Assembly (NCBI RefSeq): GCF_014334735.1
Contig: NZ_CP060587.1
Location: forward strand, 2,108,001 to 2,172,000
Source: Aeromicrobium senzhongii
GTDB taxonomy: Bacteria > Actinomycetota > Actinomycetes > Propionibacteriales > Nocardioidaceae
Length of the DNA stretch: 64,000 bases
Direction of reading: 5' to 3'
In this document: positions 17,990 through 26,776 of the stretch, piece after piece
How positions within the stretch are numbered: the first letter of the stretch is position 1
Layout: the number at the start of each line of letters is the position of its first letter
Made by a program: the position numbers and the translations under genes
The notes under the pieces: generated by a model
What the model saw: the letters and a program-made list of their open reading frames with translations, nothing else
Told to the model about the DNA's origin: nothing
The model's database searches: none

Positions 17990-20900
17990 TCACGGCCCGC
18001 GCTCGGGCTTCACGAGCGGGAACAGGATCGTGTCACGGATGCTCAGTCCCGTCAGGTTCATGACGAGACGGTCGATCCCCAGGCCCATGCCGCCCGCCGG
18101 CGGCATGCCGTACTCCAGGGCCGCCAGGAAGTCCTCGTCCACCTGCATCGCCTCGGCGTCCCCGGCCGCGGCGAGCAGGGACTGGGCGACCAGCCGCTCG
18201 CGTTGGTCCACCGGGTCGGTCAGCTCCGAGTAGGCGGTCCCCTGCTCGGCCCCGAAGATCACCAGGTCCCACTTCTCGGCGAGCCGCGGGTCCTTCCGGT
18301 GGGCGCGGGTGAGCGGAGCGTTGTCCTTGGGGAAGTCGGTGTAGAACACCGGCGCCGTCGTCCGCTCCTCGCACATCGGCTCGTAGATGCCCTCGAGCGC
18401 GGCTCCCCAACTGGGACTCTCACCCAGCTCGGCGCCGACCTTCTCGGCGTGGCGCAGGAGATCGGCGAGCGGCGTGTCCGCCGTGATCTCCTCGCCGAGC
18501 GCCTCCGAGACCGCCTCGCACATCGTCTTGACGGGCCAGTCCCCCGACAGGTCGTACTCGACGACCGTGCCGTCGCGCTCGCGACGACGGGCGACCGGGG
18601 CGCCGTGGACGGCCGTGGCCGCCTCCTGGACCAAGGCCTGCGTCAGCAGCCGCATGCTCTCGTAGTCGCCGTAGGTCGCGTAGACCTCGAGCGACGTGAA
18701 CTCCGGGTTGTGCTTGTGGTCCGCGCCCTCGTTGCGGAACTGACGACCCACCTCGAAGACCTGCTCCATCCCGCCGACGAGCAGTCGCTTGAGGTGCAGC
18801 TCGGTCGCGATCCGCAGGTAGAGGTCGAGGTCGTAGGCGTTGATGTGCGTCTCGAACGGGCGGGCGTTCGCCCCGCCGTGGACGGTCTGCAGGATCGGCG
18901 TCTCGACCTCGGTGAACCCGCGCGCGTGCAAGGAGTCGCGGATGCTGCGCACCACCGTCGCCCGCTGGTAGGCCACCGTGCGGGCGTCCGGCCGGACGAT
19001 CAGGTCGACGTACCGACGCCGGACCCGGGCCTCCGGATCGGTCAGGCCGAGGTGCTTGTCGGGCAGTGGGCGCAGCGACTTGCTGGTCATCATGACCGAG
19101 GTCGCCCGGACGCTGAGCTCGCCCTTGCGCGTCGTGACGACCTCTCCGGTCACGCCGACCTGGTCGCCCAGGTCCACCTCGTGCTCCCAGAAGCGGACGC
19201 CGTCCTCCCCGAGGTGCTGCACGTCGACCATCACCTGCAGGTCGCCGCTGCCGTCGCGCAGGGTCGCGAACGCCAGGCCGCCCATGTCGCGTTTCAGGAC
19301 CACCCGGCCCACCACGGACACAACCGTTCCGGTCTCGGTGTCCGGTGCCGGCTCCCCCGCCTCGGCGCGGACGTCGGCGAGCGTGTGGGTCCGTGGAGCC
19401 GTGACCGGGTAGGGATCGATCCCCGCCGCGCGCAACCGGTCGAGCTTGAGCCGCCGCACGCGCATCTGCTCGGGCAGCCGGTCGATGGCCAGCGCCTCGG
19501 CGACGGGGTCGGGGGCGGGCGGCACCAGGGCCAGGACCTGCGCCGCGTAGTCGTCCTGCCCCGTGGACAGGCCCTCCTCGTACCGACCCCGCCGGCGCAG
19601 GAGGCTGATCGACGGCACCGTCAAGAACCCCTCCGCGCTGCCCGCGGCCATTCCGACGCGCGGCAGGTCGGAGGTGTACTCGTACCCCATGTACCGCGAT
19701 TGCCAGCGGGGCAGGTACTTCGCGTTCGAGCGGTAGAGCGACTCGAGCTGCCACGTCCTGCTGGCGAGCAGCAGCCCTTGGCGCCACACCCGGGCCACCG
19801 GGCCGGCGCCGACCTCCGCCCCTCGCTCGAACGCCTCGCGGAACATGGCGAAGTTCAGCGAGACCGGGCCGACCCCCAGGCGCGGAGCCTGGGCCGCGAG
19901 CGAGGCGACCAGGAACTCCACGAGACCGTTGGCAGCCGCCGGGTCGCGTCGCATCAGGTCGAGGGACAGTCCGGTCCTGCCCCAGGGGACGAAGCTCAGG
20001 AACCCGCGCAGCCGACCGGTCTCGTCGCAGGCGCGGACCAGGACGCAGTCGCCGTCGAGCGGATCGCCCAGCCGGCCCAGCGCCATGGAGAACCCCCGTT
20101 CGTCGCCCCCGTCTCCCCTCCAGTGCTCGGCCGCGTCGGCCAGCGCGGCGAAGTCCTCCTGATCGAGCGCCGAGTGACGGAGGACCTCGGCGGTGTACCC
20201 CCGGCGCTGCAGCCGGTGGACCGATCGACGGACGTCCTTCATCCCGGGCGCGTTGAGCGAGAACTCGGCCATGTCGACGACGGCCTCGTCGCCGATGTCC
20301 AGCATGGTCAGTCCCGCGTCGGCGTAGGCCTCGGCGCCTCGCCGGCCCGCGCCCATGACCGCGAGCGAGAGCCCTTCGCCACGCGACCACGTCCGCCACG
20401 CGTCGATCGCCTCGGTCCAGCGCTCGGGATCCCCCACCGGGTTGCCGCTGGCCAGGGACACCGAGCCGACCGCGCGGAAGGACACCCCGGCCCGCGCCGT
20501 GGCCGGATCGCCGGTGTCCCACACGACCGCCTTGTCGCGCCGCGTCGCGAAGTAGCCGAGCGAGTCCTCCTGGCCGTGGTCGCGCAGCATGCCCCGCACC
20601 ACGGCCTCGTCGCGGGCCGAGAGCCGCCGGCCCTCCCCGGGCGGGCGGAAGAGCATGTGCGCCGCCCCCAGCACCGTGAGCGCGCCGAGCAGGCCGATGA
20701 CCAGCCGCACCCAGGCCGGCGCCCTCACCCCGGTCGCCAGGTCGATCCCCGTCCGGCCGAGGTCGGCGAACATCGACGCCTGGACGAAGGCCGCGGCCTC
20801 GGCGAGCTCGTCGGCGGTGCCGTACACCCGCACCAGGCCCGAGCAGACGAGCATCATCACCAGCCCTCCGCCGAAGAAGACCAGCACCGCGCGGACCACG

Positions 20901-21340
20901 TTGGCGGGCACCCACCGCGCGACGAACTGGTCGCGGACGCGCCAGGCCAGCGTCACCAGGACGGCACTCACCAGCAGCCCGAGGAGGTTCAGGACGCGAT
21001 GCTCCCCGTTCGCCACGGCCCAGAGCCGCCCGATCGACGGCACGACGAACCACCACAGCACGACGACCACGAGGGCCGCGCGGAGCCGCCGCCGCAGCGC
21101 CACGGCGATGACGAAGAGCAGTGCCGTGTAGACCAGGCCCGGGACGACGGGGGCCACGAGGAGCGAGACGACGTCATTGCTGCGGGCGAAGTGGCGGTAC
21201 CACGGCGGAACCACCGTGATGACGAGCACGAAGCTCGCGAAGGCGAATCCCGCCGCGGCGAAGACGTCGGGCCATCGGTCCTGCGAGGGCGTCCGGCGCT
21301 CGACGAGCTCGTCAGGCGCCTCCTCGTCGTGTTCACTCAT
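17990..21340 (-). CDS. lysX: Bifunctional lysylphosphatidylglycerol synthase / lysyl-tRNA synthetase LysX
   Basis: A 1116-residue fusion that makes Lys-tRNA and transfers lysine to phosphatidylglycerol, lowering membrane negative charge and conferring cationic-peptide resistance in mycobacteria. Order: about six N-terminal membrane helices (30-240), a GNAT-like DUF2156 transferase domain (about 255-590), the OB-fold anticodon domain (about 640-750) and a class II LysRS core with QVFEVGRQFRNEGADHKHN (motif 2) and GGMGLGIDRLVM (motif 3) at the C-terminus. Length and architecture match mycobacterial LysX. Its ATG overlaps the upstream DUF998 gene by 8 bases. Confidence 0.95.
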   Translation of the reverse strand: MSEHDEEAPDELVERRTPSQDRWPDVFAAAGFAFASFVLVITVVPPWYRHFARSNDVVSLLVAPVVPGLVYTALLFVIAVALRRRLRAALVVVVLWWFVVPSIGRLWAVANGEHRVLNLLGLLVSAVLVTLAWRVRDQFVARWVPANVVRAVLVFFGGGLVMMLVCSGLVRVYGTADELAEAAAFVQASMFADLGRTGIDLATGVRAPAWVRLVIGLLGALTVLGAAHMLFRPPGEGRRLSARDEAVVRGMLRDHGQEDSLGYFATRRDKAVVWDTGDPATARAGVSFRAVGSVSLASGNPVGDPERWTEAIDAWRTWSRGEGLSLAVMGAGRRGAEAYADAGLTMLDIGDEAVVDMAEFSLNAPGMKDVRRSVHRLQRRGYTAEVLRHSALDQEDFAALADAAEHWRGDGGDERGFSMALGRLGDPLDGDCVLVRACDETGRLRGFLSFVPWGRTGLSLDLMRRDPAAANGLVEFLVASLAAQAPRLGVGPVSLNFAMFREAFERGAEVGAGPVARVWRQGLLLASRTWQLESLYRSNAKYLPRWQSRYMGYEYTSDLPRVGMAAGSAEGFLTVPSISLLRRRGRYEEGLSTGQDDYAAQVLALVPPAPDPVAEALAIDRLPEQMRVRRLKLDRLRAAGIDPYPVTAPRTHTLADVRAEAGEPAPDTETGTVVSVVGRVVLKRDMGGLAFATLRDGSGDLQVMVDVQHLGEDGVRFWEHEVDLGDQVGVTGEVVTTRKGELSVRATSVMMTSKSLRPLPDKHLGLTDPEARVRRRYVDLIVRPDARTVAYQRATVVRSIRDSLHARGFTEVETPILQTVHGGANARPFETHINAYDLDLYLRIATELHLKRLLVGGMEQVFEVGRQFRNEGADHKHNPEFTSLEVYATYGDYESMRLLTQALVQEAATAVHGAPVARRRERDGTVVEYDLSGDWPVKTMCEAVSEALGEEITADTPLADLLRHAEKVGAELGESPSWGAALEGIYEPMCEERTTAPVFYTDFPKDNAPLTRAHRKDPRLAEKWDLVIFGAEQGTAYSELTDPVDQRERLVAQSLLAAAGDAEAMQVDEDFLAALEYGMPPAGGMGLGIDRLVMNLTGLSIRDTILFPLVKPERGP

Positions 21341-21995
21341 CGCCGGGTCCCCTCCCGATCGACGCCGCGGAGCGTGCCGCCACGACCCCCAGGATCACTA
21401 ACCAGATACTGACACCGAGAATGTGGACGCGCTGGACGTACGCCGTCAGCGCCTGCTCGTCGGTGAGCAGGCCGAAGTACCCGAAGACCGCCGTCGCGAG
21501 CACGCCGGCGATCCAGAAGAGCCACCACGCGACGCGGGCCAACCAGGCCGGACCGGTCGTGCGTGTCTGCCACCAGACTGCGGCCACGCCGATGAAGAGC
21601 GCGGTCTCGGACAGCGTGCTGGCCGCATCGTGGAGGTCCGCCTCCAGCCGATCCAGGTCCGTCAGACACCCCTCGCCCAGCCCGCACGGCATCGGGATGG
21701 CGGCGGCCAGTGCGGCACCGGCGGCGAACACGGCGCACGAGACCACGAGCACCTGGTTCGGCCGCCCCGGCGGGAAGGCCCGGCGCACCGCGGGCAGGAG
21801 CAGCAGGACGAGCACGCCGCACAGCACGCTCGTCACCCGCAGCAGCGTCGAGAAGGGCTCACCGGGGGTCTCGAGATAGCTCACGACGATGTCCATGCCG
21901 GTGAATCCGCGCAGGACCCAGTCGATCAGGAAGTTGGAGTACAGCAGTGCCGCCGCCGTCCCGAGGGCGAGACATGCGACGGGCCGCATGCGCAT
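21333..21995 (-). CDS. DUF998 family membrane protein
   Basis: A 220-residue protein with six hydrophobic segments starting MRMRPVACLALGTAAALL; consistent with DUF998, a family of unknown function. I prefer ATG 21995 (or 21989) to the upstream codon because a TTAACT hexamer lies 6 nt before it, a weak leaderless signal. The stop overlaps the lysX start by 8 bases, so the two membrane proteins are translationally coupled and may act together in the envelope. Confidence 0.75.
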   Translation of the reverse strand: MRMRPVACLALGTAAALLYSNFLIDWVLRGFTGMDIVVSYLETPGEPFSTLLRVTSVLCGVLVLLLLPAVRRAFPPGRPNQVLVVSCAVFAAGAALAAAIPMPCGLGEGCLTDLDRLEADLHDAASTLSETALFIGVAAVWWQTRTTGPAWLARVAWWLFWIAGVLATAVFGYFGLLTDEQALTAYVQRVHILGVSIWLVILGVVAARSAASIGRGPGDE

Positions 21996-22110
21996 GCCGC
22001 CAGTTAACAGCAGGACACGGCCGGCTGCCACGGCTCAGCGCGACCGCGAGCCGTCGCCGCGGAGGTGCGATCGACCCATGGGCGCGCCACTCGGCGTCCC
22101 GTCCACCACA

Positions 22111-23154
22111 ATGGTTCCGATGCCCGACACGAACGACAGCACCCTGGACCTTCCCGAACTGCCGACCCCGTGGCGTGCCCGCGTCCCCGGTTATGCCGAC
22201 ATCGACGCGCTCGTGGAGCTCAGACGACTCGATGAGCTGCAAGGCACGGGCGAGGCCCACGTCGACCCGGCGGGGATCGAGTCGGAGGTCGCCGGCCAGG
22301 CGTCGTGGACCCGGCGCCAGCTCGTCGCCGTGGGTCCGGACGACGTCCCCCGGGCCTGGATCACGGTGCACGACCGTGCCGCCGGCCGCGCGCTGATCTG
22401 GGGCTACTTCGACCGTGACGTCCCGGAGATCGACGCGATCGCCGCCGTGTTCTACGCCTGGGCCGAGTCCGCCGCCGTGGGCATGGCCCGGTTCCGCGGC
22501 GTCGACGCGACCCGGCTGGACGAGAGTCCGTTCGCCGACGACGCGCGGCAGGCCGGCTGGCTCACGCAGGCCGGCTACGCCAAGCGGCGGACCTGGCTGC
22601 ACATGACCCGCCCGGTCACCGCGGACGAGGCCTCACTGACCCCTCGCGCGGGCGTCACGGTCCGCCCGGTCGAGCGCCACGAGAACGGCATGCCGGTCGC
22701 GTCCGACCTGCAGATCGTGCACCAGATGCTCGAGACCTCGTTCCAGGACCACTTCAACTCCTACCGCGAGAGCTTCTCGGAGTTCGTCCAGCGGCTGCGC
22801 GAGGACCCGGGCCACAGCTGGGACCACTGGTGGCTGGCCTACGTCGAGACCGACGAGGGCGCGCACGTCCCGGCCGGCACCGTCGTGTGCTCGTCCAAGG
22901 CGGCACCCGAGGGCGGCACCCAGGGCACGTACGTCGAGTACATCGGGGTCAACCGGGCCGCGCGCGGGCGCGGCGTGGCGAAGTCGCTGCTGGCCACGGT
23001 GATCGCCGACGCCGCGCACCACGGCCGGGACCGTGTCGACCTCGAGGTCGACGCCGACTCGCCGACCAAGGCCGACGAGCTCTACCGGTCGCTGGGGTGG
23101 GAGACCGAGTACGTGACGGAGTCCTGGTTCAAGGACCTCGACCTCACGACCTGA
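22111..23154 (+). CDS. Tandem GNAT-fold acetyltransferase-like protein
   Basis: A 347-residue protein with two GNAT halves. The C-terminal one (about 185-345) has a good acetyl-CoA loop in GVNRAARGRGVAKSLL and the DADSPTKADELYRSLGW block; the N-terminal half is degenerate. Tandem GNAT proteins in actinobacteria include mycothiol synthase MshD, but the distinctive MshD blocks are not obvious, so the substrate is open. ATG 22120 is an alternative start, with CACAAT 7 nt upstream as a possible leaderless signal. The 3' end overlaps the convergent 88-codon ORF by 11 bases. Confidence 0.8.
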   Translation: MVPMPDTNDSTLDLPELPTPWRARVPGYADIDALVELRRLDELQGTGEAHVDPAGIESEVAGQASWTRRQLVAVGPDDVPRAWITVHDRAAGRALIWGYFDRDVPEIDAIAAVFYAWAESAAVGMARFRGVDATRLDESPFADDARQAGWLTQAGYAKRRTWLHMTRPVTADEASLTPRAGVTVRPVERHENGMPVASDLQIVHQMLETSFQDHFNSYRESFSEFVQRLREDPGHSWDHWWLAYVETDEGAHVPAGTVVCSSKAAPEGGTQGTYVEYIGVNRAARGRGVAKSLLATVIADAAHHGRDRVDLEVDADSPTKADELYRSLGWETEYVTESWFKDLDLTT

Positions 23155-23410
23155 CGCCGGCCGGGTCGGTGCGCTCGCGAAGCCACGTCGTCGTGCCCGG
23201 AGCCATGCCCCGTGACTTCGGGGTGGAGTCGACCGGACTGACGATGAGGGCCGCCTCGTCCGGCAGCGACCACTTCAAGGCGTGATAGACGACCGAGAGC
23301 GTCTCGGAGCTCTCGAACAGGAAGAGCCCCGGCGCGATCGCCCGGGCCTCCTGCCACGGGCCGTCCAGAGCCTCGGGCTCCTCGGCGGTCCAGGCGAGGT
23401 AGACGGTCAC
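23144..23410 (-). CDS. 88-aa protein coupled to arsR, unknown function
   Basis: GTG 23410 overlaps the arsR stop as GTGA. The frame begins VTVYLAWTAEEPEALDG and continues with FLFESSETLSVVYHALKWSL and a C-terminal MAPGTTTWLRERT. It contains no cysteine or histidine cluster for arsenic binding, no membrane segment and no signal peptide. The composition (aromatic, acidic, balanced charge) looks like a genuine small globular protein. I do not recognise the family. The tight coupling suggests a role with ArsR or in the same stress response. Confidence 0.6.
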   Translation of the reverse strand: MTVYLAWTAEEPEALDGPWQEARAIAPGLFLFESSETLSVVYHALKWSLPDEAALIVSPVDSTPKSRGMAPGTTTWLRERTDPAGVRS

Positions 23411-23760
23411 ACCGCGCCTCGGTCGCCGGGCCGCAGCGCGTCGGCCAGGGAGGTCAGCTCCGCCTCCACCACGCGGTAGTACGCCCAGCGGCCGCGCTGC
23501 TCGCGGGTGACGAGGCCCGCTTCGACCAGGAGCTTCATGTGGTGCGACACCGTCGGCTGGCTCAGGCCGATGGGCTCGGTGAGATCGCAGATGCACGCCT
23601 CGGCGCCCTCGGCGGCCGCGATCATCGACAGCAGACGCACCCGCGTGGGATCCCCGAGGGCCTTGAACTTCGCGGCCAGGGCCGAGGCGGCCTCGTCGTC
23701 GAGGGCACCGCCGGTCAGCGGTGAGCAGCAGGTGTCGACGATCGGCAGCGGGGAGGCCAT
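23407..23760 (-). CDS. arsR: ArsR-family arsenic-responsive repressor
   Basis: A 117-residue winged-helix repressor that leaves DNA when arsenite or antimonite binds. Seen: helix-turn-helix IGLSQPTVSHHMKLLVEAG, the metalloid site CxCD in EACICDLTEP just before it, an extra cysteine pair at the N-terminus (VDTCCSPLTGG) and the wing EQRGRWAYYRVV. Start ATG 23760 gives the usual N-terminus. It is divergent from arsM across an 83-bp gap with a long inverted repeat, and overlaps the 88-aa gene. Confidence 0.92.
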   Translation of the reverse strand: MASPLPIVDTCCSPLTGGALDDEAASALAAKFKALGDPTRVRLLSMIAAAEGAEACICDLTEPIGLSQPTVSHHMKLLVEAGLVTREQRGRWAYYRVVEAELTSLADALRPGDRGAV

Positions 23761-23780
23761 GGCCCCAGCCTGCCACACAC

Positions 23781-23832
23781 ATTGACATCGATCGATGCAT
23801 GCGTCAGAGTCGATCCATCGACGAACGTCAAT
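23781..23832. promoter_or_regulatory. ArsR operator region between arsR and arsM
   Basis: ATTGACATCGATCGATG (23781-23797) and CATCGACGAACGTCAAT (23816-23832) form an inverted repeat with 13 of 17 pairs matching around an 18-bp spacer. The left arm contains the perfect palindrome CATCGATCGATG. The position covers both divergent promoters. Confidence 0.65.
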
Positions 23833-23843
23833 ATGGAGGAACG

Positions 23844-24638
23844 ATGAGCACCGACGAGGAACTGGTCGAGCAGGTCCGGCAACGCTACGCGGCAGCGGCG
23901 GTCAGCGCCGGCTCCGGCGCGACCAACGCGTCGATCCTGGACCTCGCCGACGCCGGGGCGGGCGACTGTTGCTCCGGCGACAGCAGCGCCCCGACCGTCG
24001 GCGACGCCCGCTTCGGTGCCGATCTGTACGACCCGCAGGCCGCCGGCGACGTGCCGGCCGAGGCGCTCGCCGCGAGCCTGGGCTGCGGCAATCCCACCGC
24101 CGTGGCCGCCCTGCACCCCGGCGAGCGGGTCCTCGACCTCGGCTCCGGCGGCGGGATCGACGTCCTGCTCTCGGCCCGGCGCGTCGGCGAGACCGGCTTC
24201 GCCTACGGCGTCGACATGACCGACGAGATGCTCGACCTGGCGCGGGCGAACGCCGAGAAGGCCGGGGCGCGCAACGTCGAGTTCCTGCGCGGCACGATCG
24301 AGGACGTCCCGCTGCCGGACGGCTCGGTCGACGTCGTCATCTCCAACTGCGTGATCAACCTGTCGGTCGACAAGCCGAAGGTCATGGCCGAGATGTTCCG
24401 CGTGCTGACCCCCGGCGGACGCGTCGGCGTGTCCGACGTCGTCGCCGAGGACCACCTCAGCGTTGCCGAGCGCGCCGAGCGTGGCTCGCACGTCGGCTGC
24501 ATCGCCGGTGCCCTCTCGCGCTCGGAGTACCTGGCGGCCCTGACGGCGGCCGGCTTCGTGGACGCCGAGGTCGAGTTCACCCACGAGGCCGTCCCGGGCA
24601 TGCACGGGGCGATCGTCCGCGCGACCAAGCCCGCCTGA
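23844..24638 (+). CDS. arsM: Arsenite S-adenosylmethionine methyltransferase
   Basis: Methylates As(III) to methylated arsenicals. The 264 aa have the SAM motif [14 protein letters not shown] near residue 100 and the conserved arsenic-binding cysteines in [29 protein letters not shown] and [15 protein letters not shown] lies just before the ATG at 23844. The operator-like repeat to the left indicates ArsR control. No arsenite pump or arsenate reductase gene is present in the window, so methylation may be the main local detoxification route. Confidence 0.94.
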   Translation: MSTDEELVEQVRQRYAAAAVSAGSGATNASILDLADAGAGDCCSGDSSAPTVGDARFGADLYDPQAAGDVPAEALAASLGCGNPTAVAALHPGERVLDLGSGGGIDVLLSARRVGETGFAYGVDMTDEMLDLARANAEKAGARNVEFLRGTIEDVPLPDGSVDVVISNCVINLSVDKPKVMAEMFRVLTPGGRVGVSDVVAEDHLSVAERAERGSHVGCIAGALSRSEYLAALTAAGFVDAEVEFTHEAVPGMHGAIVRATKPA

Positions 24639-24649
24639 CGCCGAGCGCG

Positions 24650-26776
24650 TCAGCGCAGCGGCGACCGCACGAGGTCCAGGGCCGCCTGGACGATCTCCTC
24701 CTCGCCGAGCAGCACCGTCTCGGCTGCGGGCCCGAGCGGGATGAAGCTGTCGGCGCTGGCGACCCGCGCGATCCGCCCGGGCTGCCGGGCGTCGACGAGC
24801 GCGCTGACGACACCCTCCCCCACCCCCGCGGAACGCCGGGTCTCGTCCACCACGAGCACGCGGTCGAACCCGCGACACACGTCCACGAGGGCCTCGACCG
24901 GCAAGGGGGCCAACCACCGCAGGTCGACGACCGTGACGGCGACGCCCCGGGCGCGCAGCTGCTCGGCCGCGCGCAGGCTCAGCCAGGTGCCGTTGCCGAA
25001 GGTCACGAGGACGGCGTCGCGGCCGTCGCCGTAGACGCCGACCTGCCCCGGCGGGATCACGGCGTCCGTCTCGGGTGCGGCGGTCCACAGGCCGTCGCCG
25101 TCCTCGTGCAGGTCGCGCGAGTGGTACCGCGCGATCGGCTCGAGGAACACGCACACCGTCCCCTGGCGCGCCAGCTCGTGACAGGCCCGCAGCAGGCCCG
25201 GCGCGTCCGAGGGGTGGCTGGGGACGGCCAGCACGAGCCCGGGGACGTCGCGCAGCACGGCGACCGAGTTGTCGTTGTGGAAGTGGCCGCCGAAGCCGCG
25301 CTGGTAGGCCAGTCCGGCGATGCGGACGACCATCCCGTTGCGGTACTGCCCGGCCGAGAAGAACGCCAGCGACGCCGCCTCGCCGCGCAACTGGTCCTCG
25401 GCGTTGTGCAGGTACGCCAGGTACTGGATCTCGGGGATCGGCAGGAAGCCGGCCAGCGCGGTGCCGAGCGCGGTGCCCAGGATCGTCTGCTCGTCCAGCA
25501 GGGTGTCGAACACGCGCTGGCCGCCGTAGCGCTTGCGCAGCCCGCGCGTCACGCCGTACACGCCACCCTTGACCGCCACGTCCTCGCCGAAGACGAGCGT
25601 GTCGGAGTGCTCCTCCAGCAGCTCGGCCAGCGTCGCGTTGATGGCTTGCGCCAGGGTGCGCCGGGGGCCCTCGGTCTCGCGCCCCGGCACCGGCGCCACG
25701 GCCGGCGTCGCCAGGGGCACCATCACCGCCGACCCGGACTCCAGGTGCGCCTCCCCGAGCACCTCCTCGGCCTGCTCCATCACCTGGTCACGCATCGCCT
25801 CGTACGTCGCGAGTGCCTCGGCACCGGTCAACGCCCCCGCGTCGACCAGCGCCTGCGCGGTCGCGACGAGCGGGTCCTGGGCGTAGTCGGCCTCGATCTG
25901 GCGACGGGTGCGGTAGGAGATCTCGGCGTCGGAGCCCGCGTGCCCCGAGAACCGCACGGTGCTCAGGTGCAGGACGCCCGGCCGGCGGCTCGACCGCACG
26001 GCGTCCAGGGCCTGGCGCGTGTGCTCCAGCAGGCCGATCGGATCGTCTCCGTCGGCCGTCCGGTACTCGATCCCCGGCAGCCGGTCCAGCATCGCTCCGG
26101 GCCAGCCGCGCGGGGATGCCGTGCTGATGCCGATGCGATTGTCCTCGCACACGAACAGCACCGGACACTGCAACCCTCGGTGGGCGAGGTAGGCCGCGGC
26201 GTTGAGGGCACCCACCGCGGTGGAGTGGTTCGCCGAGGCGTCGCCGAAGCTGCACAGCACGATCGCGTCCTCGGGCCAGGCGGTGTGCCGCCCCAGGGCG
26301 GGCGCGAAGCCCAGCCCCAGCCCGAGCCCGACCGAGCGCGGCAGGTGCGAGGCGATCGTCGACGTCTGCGGGATGATGCTGAGTCCGGGATGACCGAACA
26401 CCTTGTGCCGGCCACCGGACATGGGATCGCTGCGGGCGCTGACCAGGCTCAGCAAGATCGCGCGGATCCCGTCCTCGCGCCCCGCCCTGGCCGACCGCGC
26501 CGCGTACAGACCGCCCGAGCGGTAGTGCAGCAGCGCGGGATCGGTGACCTCCGACAGCAGCCCCAGGGCCGCGTTGCTCTCGTGGCCGGCCGAGCCGATC
26601 GTGTAGAACCCCGCACCCCGGGCCTGCAACCAGCGGGCCGCGAAGTCGAGGTGACGGCTCTGCACCTGCGCGGCGAACAGGTCCTGCAGCGTCTGCGGGT
26701 CCCTCGCCCGCTCCGCCCCGGGCCGCGGCTCGAGCGCGGGGAGTGTCCGGACGACGTACTCGTCGATCGTCTCCAT
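24650..26776 (-). CDS. 2-oxoacid dehydrogenase E1, fused alpha and beta subunits (branched-chain type)
   Basis: A 708-residue thiamine-diphosphate enzyme that decarboxylates a 2-oxoacid and passes the acyl group to an E2 lipoyl protein. The alpha-like half (about 1-345) has the TPP motif FGDASANHSTAVGAL...CEDNRIGIS; the beta-like half (about 355-700) has FGEDVAVKGGVYGVTRGL and VVDETRRSAGVGE. Fusions of this kind are usually annotated as 2-oxoisovalerate or general 2-oxoacid dehydrogenase; specificity cannot be read. No E2 or E3 gene lies nearby. Its ATG overlaps the stop of the upstream metallo-hydrolase gene by 1 base. Confidence 0.88.
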   Translation of the reverse strand: METIDEYVVRTLPALEPRPGAERARDPQTLQDLFAAQVQSRHLDFAARWLQARGAGFYTIGSAGHESNAALGLLSEVTDPALLHYRSGGLYAARSARAGREDGIRAILLSLVSARSDPMSGGRHKVFGHPGLSIIPQTSTIASHLPRSVGLGLGLGFAPALGRHTAWPEDAIVLCSFGDASANHSTAVGALNAAAYLAHRGLQCPVLFVCEDNRIGISTASPRGWPGAMLDRLPGIEYRTADGDDPIGLLEHTRQALDAVRSSRRPGVLHLSTVRFSGHAGSDAEISYRTRRQIEADYAQDPLVATAQALVDAGALTGAEALATYEAMRDQVMEQAEEVLGEAHLESGSAVMVPLATPAVAPVPGRETEGPRRTLAQAINATLAELLEEHSDTLVFGEDVAVKGGVYGVTRGLRKRYGGQRVFDTLLDEQTILGTALGTALAGFLPIPEIQYLAYLHNAEDQLRGEAASLAFFSAGQYRNGMVVRIAGLAYQRGFGGHFHNDNSVAVLRDVPGLVLAVPSHPSDAPGLLRACHELARQGTVCVFLEPIARYHSRDLHEDGDGLWTAAPETDAVIPPGQVGVYGDGRDAVLVTFGNGTWLSLRAAEQLRARGVAVTVVDLRWLAPLPVEALVDVCRGFDRVLVVDETRRSAGVGEGVVSALVDARQPGRIARVASADSFIPLGPAAETVLLGEEEIVQAALDLVRSPLR

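Noticed and set aside
18203-21412. 1069-codon plus-strand frame opposite lysX
   Set aside because: Shadow frame rich in Arg/Pro/Gly/His; the opposite strand has conserved class II synthetase motifs.
22111-23154. GNAT gene as mycothiol synthase mshD
   Set aside because: Two GNAT halves and the size fit, but characteristic MshD blocks are not recognisable, so the specific name is not supported.
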